From CAYSWV01 sp964434865 (lineage in GTDB: Bacteria > Cyanobacteriota > Cyanobacteriia > Thermostichales > Thermostichaceae), in NCBI GenBank assembly GCA_964434865.1, contig CAYSWV010000023.1, positions 1-64,000 on the forward strand: a stretch of DNA of 64,000 nucleotides, written 5' to 3'. The first letter of the stretch is position 1. Each line of letters opens with the position of its first letter. The notes beneath the pieces were generated by a model. The model saw only the letters and a program-made list of their open reading frames with translations, did not search any database and was not told where the DNA came from. Positions 48,692 to 57,778 of the stretch are shown in pieces. The translations under genes were made by a program, and so were the position numbers.

Positions 48692-49079
48692 ATTAGGTAC
48701 CATCTGATAATCATCATTTCTTTAGAATCCCTAAATCCAATTACCCATCAACTCCGTATTCCTTACAGAGCAAACACATTGTGGTTTTGAGATGAGGGGC
48801 TGAATTTTTGATTGAAGTGACACGGTTCTAATCAGTTTTAGAGATATCCATTCAACTCATTGCAGAATTTCTCAATAGCTGTCTAGATCCCGAGAGTTAG
48901 CCTTCAAGATTCCCTCCCTTAGTTCTAACAATCCGTTAGGTTTAGTTCCCTGTTGAAAACGATCTGAGGGGATCTCATAGTCATGCCTCAGAAAGATGAG
49001 TCCACAGTAGGCTGATCTTTCAATTTCTCATGCTTCAACAGCGTTATTTCAGTAGTTTACAGCCGTACTGGAGGTCATC
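48692..49079. other. Divergent intergenic region
   Basis: About 390 bases separating the cyclase gene (minus) from the ferric-reductase-like gene (plus). It probably holds both promoters, but no confident -10/-35 pair or regulator site could be picked. GGAGG at 49070-49074 is the ribosome site of the plus-strand gene. Confidence 0.45.
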
Positions 49080-49727
49080 ATGAGCCAATCGACCATGAAT
49101 TTGAATGTATCTTCCACGGGGTGGAAACGGGTTTCCTTCAAGTGGCTGAGTCACCGAACCGCTGTTTTTTTAGGTTTAATCATGGGTGTATATGGATTAT
49201 CCTACGGCGTTTTACTGGTTCAGCATCCTGAGTTGATCCCTAATCTATTTGGAGTGCTTTCGTTACTGCTGTATGGATTTAGCCTATTACCTGGCATCGT
49301 TAAAGTGGTTCTACCCCACTACAAGTCTTCTCAGCCCAATAGATGGTTGTTGAAATATCGCCGACATATTGGTGTTGCTTCATTTGCCTTTGCATTGACT
49401 CATAGTATTTTGATCATGGCTGTTCGCGATATTAGTATGATGGCACCATCAACCTATGTTAACTATGCTACTGGACTAGTCTCATTTGGAATCATGATCA
49501 TTTTAACGGCGACATCAAATGATTACAGTGTAAAACAGCTACGTCAACAATGGCGGTTGCTGCATAAACTGACCTATCTCTTGCTGATCATTTTGCCTCT
49601 GCACCTTTGGGTTACCATGAAGGGTGACTGGAGTCATCTCACTCCTATTTCCATCTTTGCCCTGGCTCTCATCGGATCCCTATTTGTCCGTAGATTCTTG
49701 CTAGAACGACAAGGTGCTAGATACTGA
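49080..49727 (+). CDS. Ferric-reductase-like transmembrane protein (MsrQ-like)
   Basis: 215 residues with six TM helices. The conserved histidine helices are visible: RRHIGVASFAFALTHSILI (about 90-110) and WRLLHKLTYLLLIILPLHLW (about 158-177), the pattern of heme-b ligands in ferric-reductase and MsrQ families. It has no FAD/NADPH domain, so like MsrQ it would pass electrons through heme to a partner. GGAGG sits five bases before the ATG. It is divergent from the redox-type adenylate cyclase gene, and a shared redox theme is plausible. There is no adjacent msrP. Confidence 0.75.
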   Translation: MSQSTMNLNVSSTGWKRVSFKWLSHRTAVFLGLIMGVYGLSYGVLLVQHPELIPNLFGVLSLLLYGFSLLPGIVKVVLPHYKSSQPNRWLLKYRRHIGVASFAFALTHSILIMAVRDISMMAPSTYVNYATGLVSFGIMIILTATSNDYSVKQLRQQWRLLHKLTYLLLIILPLHLWVTMKGDWSHLTPISIFALALIGSLFVRRFLLERQGARY

Positions 49728-49822
49728 CGAGTGAGGGCATTGAGGTAAGTCAATGTTAAGCCCATGGGGTTCTGTTAAGAAAATAGGCAGGCTTTTGCAG
49801 CTAAAGACCTCGAACTGTGAAG

Positions 49823-49842
49823 TAAACTTAGTTAAACTTAGT
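49823..49842. repeat. 10-bp tandem repeat
   Basis: TAAACTTAGT twice in a row in the leader of the alpha/beta hydrolase gene, about 30 bases before its start. Confidence 0.85.
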
Positions 49843-49869
49843 AATTAGGTTATTGGCTAGGTCATAATC

Positions 49870-50604
49870 ATGCCTGAGACTCAGTTGGTGTATATTCCTG
49901 GAATGGATGGAACAGGAACTCTGTTTTATCGCCAGGCTGCAGAACTGGAGTACCTATTTGAGATTTACTGTGTTCAATTAGAGCAAACTGCTGCTGAAAC
50001 TTGGTTAAGTCTGACTGAGCAGGTTATTCAGGTGATCAATCCTGAACGACCTGTTGTTTTTTGTGGCGAATCCTTTGGGGCTTGTTTGGCGTTACTGCTG
50101 GCCCTAGACGCACGATGTCAGACAACCGGCCTGATTTTGGTGAATCCAGCAACGTCGGCAGCTAGACAATTTTGGGGCACAAGCGCTAGAACCCTATTGT
50201 CTCTGATGCCAGAACCTGTTTTCAAATGGCTAACACCTCAAGGCTTACGCTTTTTAGCTGAGCTAGATCAAATAGATGGCGCCGATCAAAAGCAGCTAGC
50301 GATGGCAGCGAATGCCTTATCGTCTGATGTCATGGCCCGCCGGGTGAAATTGCTCTGGGATTTTAGAGCCGAGCAGCTACCCTTGGAATCCCTAGCCATT
50401 CCGACTCTATTACTGGCTGGTTGCCGCGATAAGTTACTGCCATCTGTGGAAGAAGTGCATCGACTGGCCCAACGCTTACCTCAGGCCAAGATTAGTATTT
50501 CTTCTGCTAGTGGACACGCTTGTCTGCTTGAACGTCATTTGAGTTTGAAAGCCCGGTTGCTTGAGCAGGATTTGTTGATTCCTAAAGCAGCGCCAACTCC
50601 CTAA
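49870..50604 (+). CDS. Alpha/beta hydrolase
   Basis: 244 residues. Oxyanion region near YIPGMDGTGTLFYRQ, nucleophile elbow GESFG (about 66-70, Ser68), acid in GCRDKLLPS (about 182-190) and catalytic His in SASGHACLLERH. A complete catalytic triad is therefore visible. The opening IPGMDGTG resembles plant and cyanobacterial acyltransferase-like hydrolases that act on lipids or phytyl esters. There is no signal peptide. The AbrB-family membrane protein gene follows 47 bases later, possibly in one transcript. Confidence 0.8.
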   Translation: MPETQLVYIPGMDGTGTLFYRQAAELEYLFEIYCVQLEQTAAETWLSLTEQVIQVINPERPVVFCGESFGACLALLLALDARCQTTGLILVNPATSAARQFWGTSARTLLSLMPEPVFKWLTPQGLRFLAELDQIDGADQKQLAMAANALSSDVMARRVKLLWDFRAEQLPLESLAIPTLLLAGCRDKLLPSVEEVHRLAQRLPQAKISISSASGHACLLERHLSLKARLLEQDLLIPKAAPTP

Positions 50605-50651
50605 ATTTAAACTCTCGGCAATCCCTGTACTCTGGCAATAGGATCTGGTGG

Positions 50652-51842
50652 ATGACTTCTGTTAAATCAAACATAACTTTAGAGTGCTCAACGACTGCTC
50701 CCATTACTCACAACTCTCTTGATCTCCCTATTGCTCAACCGACACCCTCTGAATCTCCTCTTCAAAGTCTGGGATCGATTAGCTTAAAGCTAGGATTAGG
50801 AGCCTTACTGGGATTGGGGTTGAACGAGCTAGGGATCCCTATGAGTTGGCTTTTAGGGCCTTTGGGGGTGGGTATGATGTATGCAATGCTACTGGGTCAA
50901 CCCCATCCCTTACCCCCAGCTCTAACTGTCTCTTGTAAGTCGATTCTGGGTTTAGCTCTGGTGGCTCGATTATCAGTAGATACTTTTGCTGCGGCAACTC
51001 ACTATGCTGTTCCTATCCTGGTTTGTGTAGTGATGACAGGTGCTCTCAGTTTATTTCACGGTTACTTACTTAGCTTGTGGTCAGGGTTAGATCGAGCCAC
51101 CAGCTTACTAGCTTTTGTCCCCGGTGCTGCTTCCAGCATTATTGCCATTGGCGAAGAAATGGGAGCGGATGCGATGACGATAGCAGTGCTTCAGTACATC
51201 CGGCTGGTCTTGGTTGTGATGGTTATTCCAGCTATTGCGCACAGCCTTTTTCCCCATATAGCGCCAACTCTGTCTGAAGGTGTGACAGCCTATTCTGCAC
51301 ATCTACCCCTGACGTTCAATGTCGGTGTGCTGTTAAGTTGTGCTCTAGTTGGCATAGCGGGTGGTCGCTGGTTGCACCTACCGGCTTCAGCATTTCTTGG
51401 ATCAGTCATTGTAGGTTTACTCACCTCTCTGGTGTTACCGCTATCCTTCTATATTCCCACCTGGTTGTTTAACAGTGGGTTAGTGACTTTAGGAATTTCA
51501 ATTGGTTTAAAGTTTAATCGGAAGGTTATTCAAGGCTTAGTTAAAGCTGTTGCTATTGATATTGTTCTAGTTCTCTTTTTAGCAGCTTGTTGTTTGGGGA
51601 TTGGGTATGAATTTCACACCTTAACTCAGATTGATACTGTGACCTCAATCCTAGGATTGACTCCAGGTGGGATTGAAGCCATGATTGCTACTGTGATGCA
51701 GCTTGGGGGAGATACGGGTTTGGTGATGGCCATGCAACTTACCCGCATGATGCTGATCATTTTACTGAGTCCCTGGTTGGTCACGATGCTGATGCGTCAA
51801 CAGCAGGCTAGTGCCCAAGCCATTTCACCACACGATAGCTGA
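50652..51842 (+). CDS. AbrB-family integral membrane protein
   Basis: 396 residues. After about 45 hydrophilic residues there are two duplicated membrane halves of about five helices each. Conserved segments include LGIPMSWLLGPLGVGM, FVPGAASSIIAIGEEMGADAM and LGLTPGGIEAMIATVMQLGGD. The P-G-G/A-x-x-x-x-I/M-x-x-x-x-x-x-G-x-D motif in both halves is the mark of the family often mislabelled as ammonia monooxygenase or AbrB regulator. Probably a transporter. Substrate unknown. Confidence 0.8.
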   Translation: MTSVKSNITLECSTTAPITHNSLDLPIAQPTPSESPLQSLGSISLKLGLGALLGLGLNELGIPMSWLLGPLGVGMMYAMLLGQPHPLPPALTVSCKSILGLALVARLSVDTFAAATHYAVPILVCVVMTGALSLFHGYLLSLWSGLDRATSLLAFVPGAASSIIAIGEEMGADAMTIAVLQYIRLVLVVMVIPAIAHSLFPHIAPTLSEGVTAYSAHLPLTFNVGVLLSCALVGIAGGRWLHLPASAFLGSVIVGLLTSLVLPLSFYIPTWLFNSGLVTLGISIGLKFNRKVIQGLVKAVAIDIVLVLFLAACCLGIGYEFHTLTQIDTVTSILGLTPGGIEAMIATVMQLGGDTGLVMAMQLTRMMLIILLSPWLVTMLMRQQQASAQAISPHDS

Positions 51843-51897
51843 GTTTCTAGCCGGTCTCCAAGCCAAAAAGTTACTCAAGACTGCATAGATCTATCCA

Positions 51898-54540
51898 TTA
51901 AGTTTCATCAGCATCAGTTGCACTGGGTTCAGATGTTACAGAGAGATCAACAGTATTGTCGACTTCCACTGGTTCAGATTCTGCTGGTTCAGATTCTGCT
52001 ATAGCTATAGGGAGATCAGATCCGGCCAGTGGCTCTTCAGGATCAGCCATAGCTGCTGGCACAACGGTAACATCAACAATAGAATCATCAGTATCTAAGC
52101 GTTGGACTCGCACCCCTGTTCCCATCCGAGATTGACTGGTGATTGCACTGGCCAACTGCCGCATAACAATGCCCCGACTAGTGACCAACATCAATTGGTC
52201 GTCGACATTAATGATTCTTAAGGCTGCTAGCTCGTCCCCATCCTGGCGAAATTTAGCTGCAATAACTCCTTTACCGCCTCGATTTTGGGAGCGAAATTGA
52301 TCAATGGCTAGGCGCTTACCATAGCCCTTCTTCGTTAAGATTAAGACCCAGGGATTAGCCAGATTTTCTCCTTCAGCTTCAACGGCCACAATGGTTTCGG
52401 CACAAATGATATCCATGCTCACTAGGGCATCATCCTCGTTGAGGGTCATGGCTCGGACTCCTCGCGTGGCACGGCTCAACGGTCGTAGCTGCTCACCATC
52501 AGCTTTGAAGCGAATCGCCATCCCTTGACGAGTGGCCATAATCACATCATCTGTTGAACGAGCTCGACGTACCCATCGCAATTGGTCACTTTCTTCCAAA
52601 GAAATCGCAATCAGGCCATTCGCTCTAACATTAGCAAACGCAGATAAGGCTGTTTTTTTCACATAGCCTCGCTGGGTAAGCATCACTAGATATTCATCAT
52701 CGGTAAATTCTGAGACATGTAGGATAGAGGTGACTCGTTCTTCTCGAGAGATGGGCAATAACTGCACAACAGCCATACCTCTGGCGGTTCGACTTCCCTC
52801 TGGAATTTGATAGCCCCGCACTGTATACACCACACCCCGCTCTGTGAAAAATAGAATGGTGTCATGACTTCGGCAAGCAAAAAATTGCTCGACCGCATCG
52901 TCATCTTTCATACGGGTGCCAGCTTTACCTCGAGTGGCCCGCCCTTGCACTTGAAACTCTTCAATGCCCATCCGCTTGATGTAGCCTTGCTGGGTGAGGA
53001 AGACAATGATCTCTTTATTTTCAATCAGATCCGTGGTGTTCAGTTCTGACTCGTCTAGGCAAACTCGAGAACGACGAGGACTACTAAAGCGGGATCGTAA
53101 TTGCTCAAGTTCATCAGTAATAATATCTAAGACTCGCTCGCGCCGACTGAGAATATCACGGAGATCAGCAATCTGCTGGACCAAGTCATGATGTTCTGCC
53201 TGGATCTTTTCGGCTTCAAGAGCTGTCAAGCGGCGCAGCTGCATCTGTAAGATGCCATCGGACTGGGCTTGAGACAGACCAAATTCAGTTTGCAACTCTT
53301 CTCGAGCAGTCGCAGCATCAGCAGCACCCCGAATTAAAGCAATGATTCGATCCAGATTGCCCAAGGCGATGAGCAACCCTTGCAAGAGATGATCCCGTTC
53401 CTCAGCTTTACGTAGTTCATGACGGGTGCGCCGCTCAATGACATCTTCCCGAAAATCTAAAAAGACTTGCAGACAATCTTTAAGCGTTAATAATCGTGGC
53501 TCATTCCCCACAATAGCCAGCATATTCATGCCAAAGTTGCTTTGCAGCGGGGTCTGTTTGTACAGATTATTTAAAACGACTTGAGCATGGGCATCTCGTT
53601 TAAGTTCAATAACAACTCGCATGCCCTCTCGATCACTTTCATCTCGAATATCTGAGATCCCATCTAACCGTTTATCATTGACCATTTCCGCAATCTTTTC
53701 AATCATAGCGGCTTTATTGGTCTGGTAAGGAAGTTCTGTAATAATGATGGCATCTCGATCAGGGCGGCCCCTATGTTCAATGGTTTCAATGGTGGCGACC
53801 CCACGCATGATGACCGATCCTCGACCAGTTGTGTAAGCATCACGAATGCCAGCTTGCCCCATGATCAAAGCCCCAGTGGGAAAATCAGGAGCTGGGATCA
53901 ATTGCATCAACTCCAAGCTGGTGAGATCGGGATTTCGAATCAGGGCGATTAAACCATCACAGAGTTCACTTAGGTTATGCGGGGGAATATTGGTGGCCAT
54001 GCCCACTGCGATCCCAGAAGACCCATTGAGTAACAGTTGAGGCACTCGAGCGGGTAATACTAGGGGTTCTTGTTGAGATCCATCATAGTTGTCGCCAAAA
54101 TCAACGGTATTAGCATCAATATCTTGCAGCAGAGCTAACTGAGAAAAAGCTGTCAAGCGACTCTCGGTATAACGCATGGCGGCAGGTGGGTCATTATCGA
54201 TCGAGCCAAAATTACCATGCCCATCAACTAGACATTCCCGCATTGAAAACGTTTGAGCCATCCGTACCAGAGCATCATAAACCGCAACATCGCCATGAGG
54301 ATGATATTTACCGATGACGTCTCCCACAACACGAGCACACTTGCGAAAGGGGCGATCAAAAGCTAAACCCAATTCATGCATGGCATACAAAATTCGGCGA
54401 TGCACAGGTTTGAGACCGTCACGAGCATCCGGTAGCGCCCGCCCCACAATCACGCTCATGGCGTATTCAAGATAAGACTGTGACATCTCTTGCTGAATGT
54501 CAGTGGGAATGATACGAACTGCCGAATCTTGATCTGTCAT
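51898..54540 (-). CDS. gyrA: DNA gyrase subunit A
   Basis: 880 residues. N-terminal winged helix with catalytic Tyr124 (AMRYTESRLT) and the quinolone region KYHPHGDVAVYDALVRMAQ (about 78-96). The tower and coiled-coil gate lead to LSRRERVLDIIT. The C-terminal beta-pinwheel has a GyrA-box, QNRGGKG, which marks it as gyrase, not topoisomerase IV. The residue equivalent to E. coli Ser83 is Val85 (codon 54286-54288), whereas most bacteria have Ser or Thr there. The C-terminal tail is acidic and has a 15-bp DNA repeat encoding ESEPA units. Makes negative supercoils with GyrB. Confidence 0.95.
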   Translation of the reverse strand: MTDQDSAVRIIPTDIQQEMSQSYLEYAMSVIVGRALPDARDGLKPVHRRILYAMHELGLAFDRPFRKCARVVGDVIGKYHPHGDVAVYDALVRMAQTFSMRECLVDGHGNFGSIDNDPPAAMRYTESRLTAFSQLALLQDIDANTVDFGDNYDGSQQEPLVLPARVPQLLLNGSSGIAVGMATNIPPHNLSELCDGLIALIRNPDLTSLELMQLIPAPDFPTGALIMGQAGIRDAYTTGRGSVIMRGVATIETIEHRGRPDRDAIIITELPYQTNKAAMIEKIAEMVNDKRLDGISDIRDESDREGMRVVIELKRDAHAQVVLNNLYKQTPLQSNFGMNMLAIVGNEPRLLTLKDCLQVFLDFREDVIERRTRHELRKAEERDHLLQGLLIALGNLDRIIALIRGAADAATAREELQTEFGLSQAQSDGILQMQLRRLTALEAEKIQAEHHDLVQQIADLRDILSRRERVLDIITDELEQLRSRFSSPRRSRVCLDESELNTTDLIENKEIIVFLTQQGYIKRMGIEEFQVQGRATRGKAGTRMKDDDAVEQFFACRSHDTILFFTERGVVYTVRGYQIPEGSRTARGMAVVQLLPISREERVTSILHVSEFTDDEYLVMLTQRGYVKKTALSAFANVRANGLIAISLEESDQLRWVRRARSTDDVIMATRQGMAIRFKADGEQLRPLSRATRGVRAMTLNEDDALVSMDIICAETIVAVEAEGENLANPWVLILTKKGYGKRLAIDQFRSQNRGGKGVIAAKFRQDGDELAALRIINVDDQLMLVTSRGIVMRQLASAITSQSRMGTGVRVQRLDTDDSIVDVTVVPAAMADPEEPLAGSDLPIAIAESEPAESEPVEVDNTVDLSVTSEPSATDADET
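51971..52000 (-). repeat. 15-bp tandem repeat in gyrA tail
   Basis: GGTTCAGATTCTGCT (plus-strand reading) occurs twice back to back and encodes duplicated acidic AESEP units in the disordered C-terminal tail of GyrA. Confidence 0.95.
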
Positions 54541-54994
54541 AGATAATTGCCTTTTTAATCTAATTAGCTTTTCGGACCTCTGGTACAGACAATCCAGATT
54601 AATCCGTGCTGATCTAGGACGTTGGACCCCCTAATTTTATCATTCCTGCTCGAGGGGTTTCGTGAAAACTAGCTGCAATCCTCTCTAATCGGGGGATTTC
54701 AAGTCTTAATGATTTCCAACCACCTAAGATGATCAGGTTTAGATGATCAGGTTTAAGTTTAAATAAATTCATCAGGTCAATTAAACTATTAATCCGTTTT
54801 AATATGGCAGCCACCGCATTGAAAAAAATTTAATTAGTCCCCTTCGTCTCTTTCCTATTATGTGGCTGTGCCTTTTCGGTTGAAGGCTTTAGAGCACAAT
54901 TGTGCCCCATACTGCTAACAGAAGAGCGCCAGACCTGATGTTGGAGCTGATATTATGTCTGAAACACTACCCTATTGACCGAGTATTGACTGAG
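54541..54994. other. Intergenic region between gyrA and the FHA-GrpE gene
   Basis: About 450 bases. It contains a 13-bp tandem repeat at 54728-54754. A 66-codon minus-strand frame (54614-54814, GTG start) has no family resemblance and I do not call it. No dnaK or dnaJ fragment is present. Confidence 0.5.
54728..54754. repeat. 13-bp tandem repeat
   Basis: AGATGATCAGGTTT occurs at 54728-54741 and again at 54741-54754, sharing the junction base. Upstream of gyrA. Confidence 0.9.
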
Positions 54995-56038
54995 CTATTG
55001 AACGACTTTGGCATATTGAGCCTGGTTGGCCGCAACAGTAACTTTAGCAGGTCGGATCACATGGTTATCCAGGGTATAGCCGGCTTGGTGTTCTATCAAC
55101 ACTCGGTCATCAGGAACCATATCTGTTTGCTCTACTGCAATAGCTTCATGAAGGTTAGGATCAAACTGCTTATCCACAGATTCAATTCGAGCAATTCCCA
55201 TCCTTTTTAAAACTTTAATAAGAAGCCGATAGACAGCCTGATAGTTATTGTGAATTGCATATTCTTGATCAGTGGTGAGTTTCACTTGTTGTTGAGCTAG
55301 ATCGAAGTTATCAGCAATGGTCAAAACTTCTAGTAAAACACCAGCCTTGGCTTTGCGTATGGATTTATCTGCTTCGCTTTGAATTCGACGACGAAAATTC
55401 TCAAATTCAGCATACAAACTTGAGAAACTCTCCTGCTGTTGCTTCAGTTCTAATTGAGTTCTAGCTAATTGTTCTTCAAGCTGCTGGATGCGCTCTTCCG
55501 CTGAAATACCTTGAGCAGCGGCTTCAACTTGAGCACTGGTATCAGGGGTAAAAACAATCGTGGTGAGTTCCTCAGGTGATTCTGACCGGTTTGAACGACC
55601 TGGAACTGATGGATAGGCCACACTGTAGGGTGAAGCAGCCTCAATATGAGCAGCGACAAAGGTAGAGCCAAAATGAATCGTTTCCCCAGGATGGATCCAA
55701 CACTCTGAGATGCGTGTGTTCTTGACAAAGGTACCATTACGGCTAGGCTTGCCTTGGTCCCCATCAATCAGCTGGACCTGACCATCCGGATGAACAACCA
55801 ATCTGGCATGCACTCGGGAGACCTCCGGGTGATCAACGCTGATCGCACACTGTCTAGCACGACCCACTTCATAGGTCCCAGAACTCAGAGTATGCGAGTG
55901 CCAACTTCCGTTTACAAATAACCTCAGTATGGGATGCTGATCCGAGGTCTTTTGTTGAAACTGCTTATTAGGAGACATAGATCTAGAGTGCTGACTTTCA
56001 CAATCATAAAGGGAGAACCCATGATTTAGATAAGACAT
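54995..56038 (-). CDS. grpE: FHA domain fused to GrpE nucleotide exchange factor
   Basis: 347 residues; ordinary GrpE is about 200. An FHA domain occupies about 36-131: YEVGRARQC, HPEVSRVHARL, SRNGTFVKN and IHPGETIHFGS. The pThr-binding residues Arg60, Ser74, His77 and Asn101 are all in place. After a Ser/Pro linker comes a coiled coil (about 165-225), then the GrpE core: YAEFENFRRRIQSE, LTIADNFDLA, IESVDKQFDPNLHEAI and AGYTLDNHVIRPAKVTVA. GrpE exchanges ADP on DnaK, and FHA would tether this to a phosphothreonine partner. No dnaK or dnaJ gene is adjacent. A later Met (55978) could start a form still containing the FHA domain. Confidence 0.88.
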   Translation of the reverse strand: MSYLNHGFSLYDCESQHSRSMSPNKQFQQKTSDQHPILRLFVNGSWHSHTLSSGTYEVGRARQCAISVDHPEVSRVHARLVVHPDGQVQLIDGDQGKPSRNGTFVKNTRISECWIHPGETIHFGSTFVAAHIEAASPYSVAYPSVPGRSNRSESPEELTTIVFTPDTSAQVEAAAQGISAEERIQQLEEQLARTQLELKQQQESFSSLYAEFENFRRRIQSEADKSIRKAKAGVLLEVLTIADNFDLAQQQVKLTTDQEYAIHNNYQAVYRLLIKVLKRMGIARIESVDKQFDPNLHEAIAVEQTDMVPDDRVLIEHQAGYTLDNHVIRPAKVTVAANQAQYAKVVQ

Positions 56039-56182
56039 TTTGATTGTTATTCCAAGCGATTATGCTGATTGCGATTCAGTTTTTAGCCCCATGATAAAAT
56101 AATTACATCAAAACCACAAGTAGAGAATAAAATTATACCTAACCTGGTATTTGGACTTAGTATTTGGATTGAGGCAACTGAC

Positions 56183-57514
56183 TTAGATCTGGCTATTCTC
56201 TTCAGGAAACCAATAGTCTACCCAATCACGCCCGACTTTCACAGTAATATCCGATTCAATAGCTCCTGTAGACTCTATCTTCACTTCTCCAATGCCAAGG
56301 AGTGCTTGCATCTCTAGGGCACTTTGACTGTCGCCTTGCTGGGCGATGATCTGAGTGGTACTAATCACTTGTGGATCATCAATAATGGCAAACACATGAT
56401 GAAAGCCACGTTGTTGTAGATCTTGGCTAAATTGTCGGGCCATTCCTGGACGCCCTGACGCGTTTTGAACTGCAATCCGGAGCTGAGCAGGTGGAGGTGA
56501 TTCTGGCCTTCCATTTAAGGGAATAGCTTCAAAGTAGTTAACTGAGATCTGATAAACAGCGTTTTCGTCAGGGAGCCAATAGCTTGTAGCATACTCTCGC
56601 GGTTGACTAAATCGACCTGGCAACATCACCATATCAAGTCGCTCTTGTCCATTATTAAACATAAATCTTGCTAACGATAAGACTTCTTCCCAGGTCAGGT
56701 TAGTATCTAAATGCTCTCGGATGGCTTGGACAATTTGGGGGGTCTGTGTCCAGGTGCCTGGCTTTAGGAGTTCTCGACTGACAGCTCGGATCAATTCTTG
56801 TTGGCGTTGGACTCGACCAATATCACCTAATTCATCATGCCTAAATCGGATAAAGTGATGGACTTGCTCACCATTTAACCGTTGTAATCCAGGTTCTAGA
56901 TCGATATAGAGGCCTTGGGTTACATCTGTATATTTCATGGCCTCGGGTATATAAACCTCGACTCCACCAATAGCATCAATGAGATCTTGAATACCTTGGG
57001 TGTTTAAGCGAACATAGCGATCAATGCGAACCCCTCCTAGGAGTTGACTCACCGTGCGAGCCGCTAACACAGGTCCCCCAAGCTGGTTGGCGATATTGAC
57101 TTTGTCATAGTCATGATCAGGAATTTCAACCCGAGTATCCCGAGGAATGGAGAGCAACGAAATAGCCTGATCTTTAGGATCAAAACGAGCCAGCATAATC
57201 GTGTCACTGCGCCCCTGCAACGATTCGCCCTGGGTCTTGTGGTGATTGGTGGGATCCGCATCATCGGAGCCTAAGATCAGGATATGCAGGGTGTAGTCAA
57301 GCGATTCATTATTTTCGAAGAAAAGCTGCTCCTCCCAGGACATATCAGAGGTCAAAACGGGCTGAGGCAGTAAAACCGCAACCAACGCCCCTAGAGCTCC
57401 TGCCGAGAATGCGGTGAACCCAAGAGAAAACCATAACAACCAGATCCGAAATCGTTTTGACATTAGGTTTAACACTAACCGCTTGATACAAGGTTGATAC
57501 GTTGGGCGGATCAC
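56183..57514 (-). CDS. LytR-CpsA-Psr (LCP) family protein with LytR_C domain
   Basis: 443 residues from GTG 57514, with GGGAGG twelve bases upstream; a Met 17 codons later is an alternative. A short cytoplasmic lead and one TM helix (about 24-45) come first. The LCP catalytic core (about 75-235) has ILGSDDA, SLLSIPRDTRVEIP, DKVNIANQLGG and IDRYVRLNTQG, and RFRHDELGDIGRVQRQQEL, with the conserved Arg/Asp residues. The C-terminal LytR_C domain is at about 345-430 (RIAVQNASGRPGMA). LCP enzymes move glycopolymers from lipid carriers to the cell wall or related acceptors, acting outside the membrane. Confidence 0.9.
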   Translation of the reverse strand: MIRPTYQPCIKRLVLNLMSKRFRIWLLWFSLGFTAFSAGALGALVAVLLPQPVLTSDMSWEEQLFFENNESLDYTLHILILGSDDADPTNHHKTQGESLQGRSDTIMLARFDPKDQAISLLSIPRDTRVEIPDHDYDKVNIANQLGGPVLAARTVSQLLGGVRIDRYVRLNTQGIQDLIDAIGGVEVYIPEAMKYTDVTQGLYIDLEPGLQRLNGEQVHHFIRFRHDELGDIGRVQRQQELIRAVSRELLKPGTWTQTPQIVQAIREHLDTNLTWEEVLSLARFMFNNGQERLDMVMLPGRFSQPREYATSYWLPDENAVYQISVNYFEAIPLNGRPESPPPAQLRIAVQNASGRPGMARQFSQDLQQRGFHHVFAIIDDPQVISTTQIIAQQGDSQSALEMQALLGIGEVKIESTGAIESDITVKVGRDWVDYWFPEENSQI

Positions 57515-57646
57515 AGTCAGAGTGAACCTCCCTTAACTACAAAACTAATATTACCCAAGCTTATCAAGCGTTAGACAACTGCATCTCAACACTCTAGTGG
57601 TAAGGTATCGACTAGGTCCCACCTGATAGGGTAGCCATAAAGTAAC

Positions 57647-57693
57647 CTGTCATCTGTCTCAACTGTCATCTGTCTCAACTGTCATCTGTCTCA
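57647..57693. repeat. 16-bp tandem repeat, about three copies
   Basis: CTGTCATCTGTCTCAA at 57647-57662, 57663-57678 and 57679-57693 (last base differs). Located in the divergent promoter region between the LCP gene and the nucleotidyltransferase gene. Confidence 0.95.
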
Positions 57694-57778
57694 GTCGAGC
57701 CCAACAACAGCCCCTAGAGATAACAACAGGTGATCTTTGAAGACCAGGGTTATTGTATCTCATGACTTGAGGAGTTCT

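Noticed and set aside
54614..54814. 66-codon minus-strand frame upstream of gyrA
   Set aside because: GTG start without a ribosome site, no recognisable motif, and it spans the 13-bp tandem repeat. Probably chance.
54902..55210. 102-codon plus-strand frame
   Set aside because: Antisense to the conserved C-terminal GrpE core; no motif and no ribosome site.
56039..56182. CIRCE/HrcA operator upstream of the FHA-GrpE gene
   Set aside because: No TTAGCACTC...GAGTGCTAA inverted repeat is present, so heat-shock control by HrcA is not supported.
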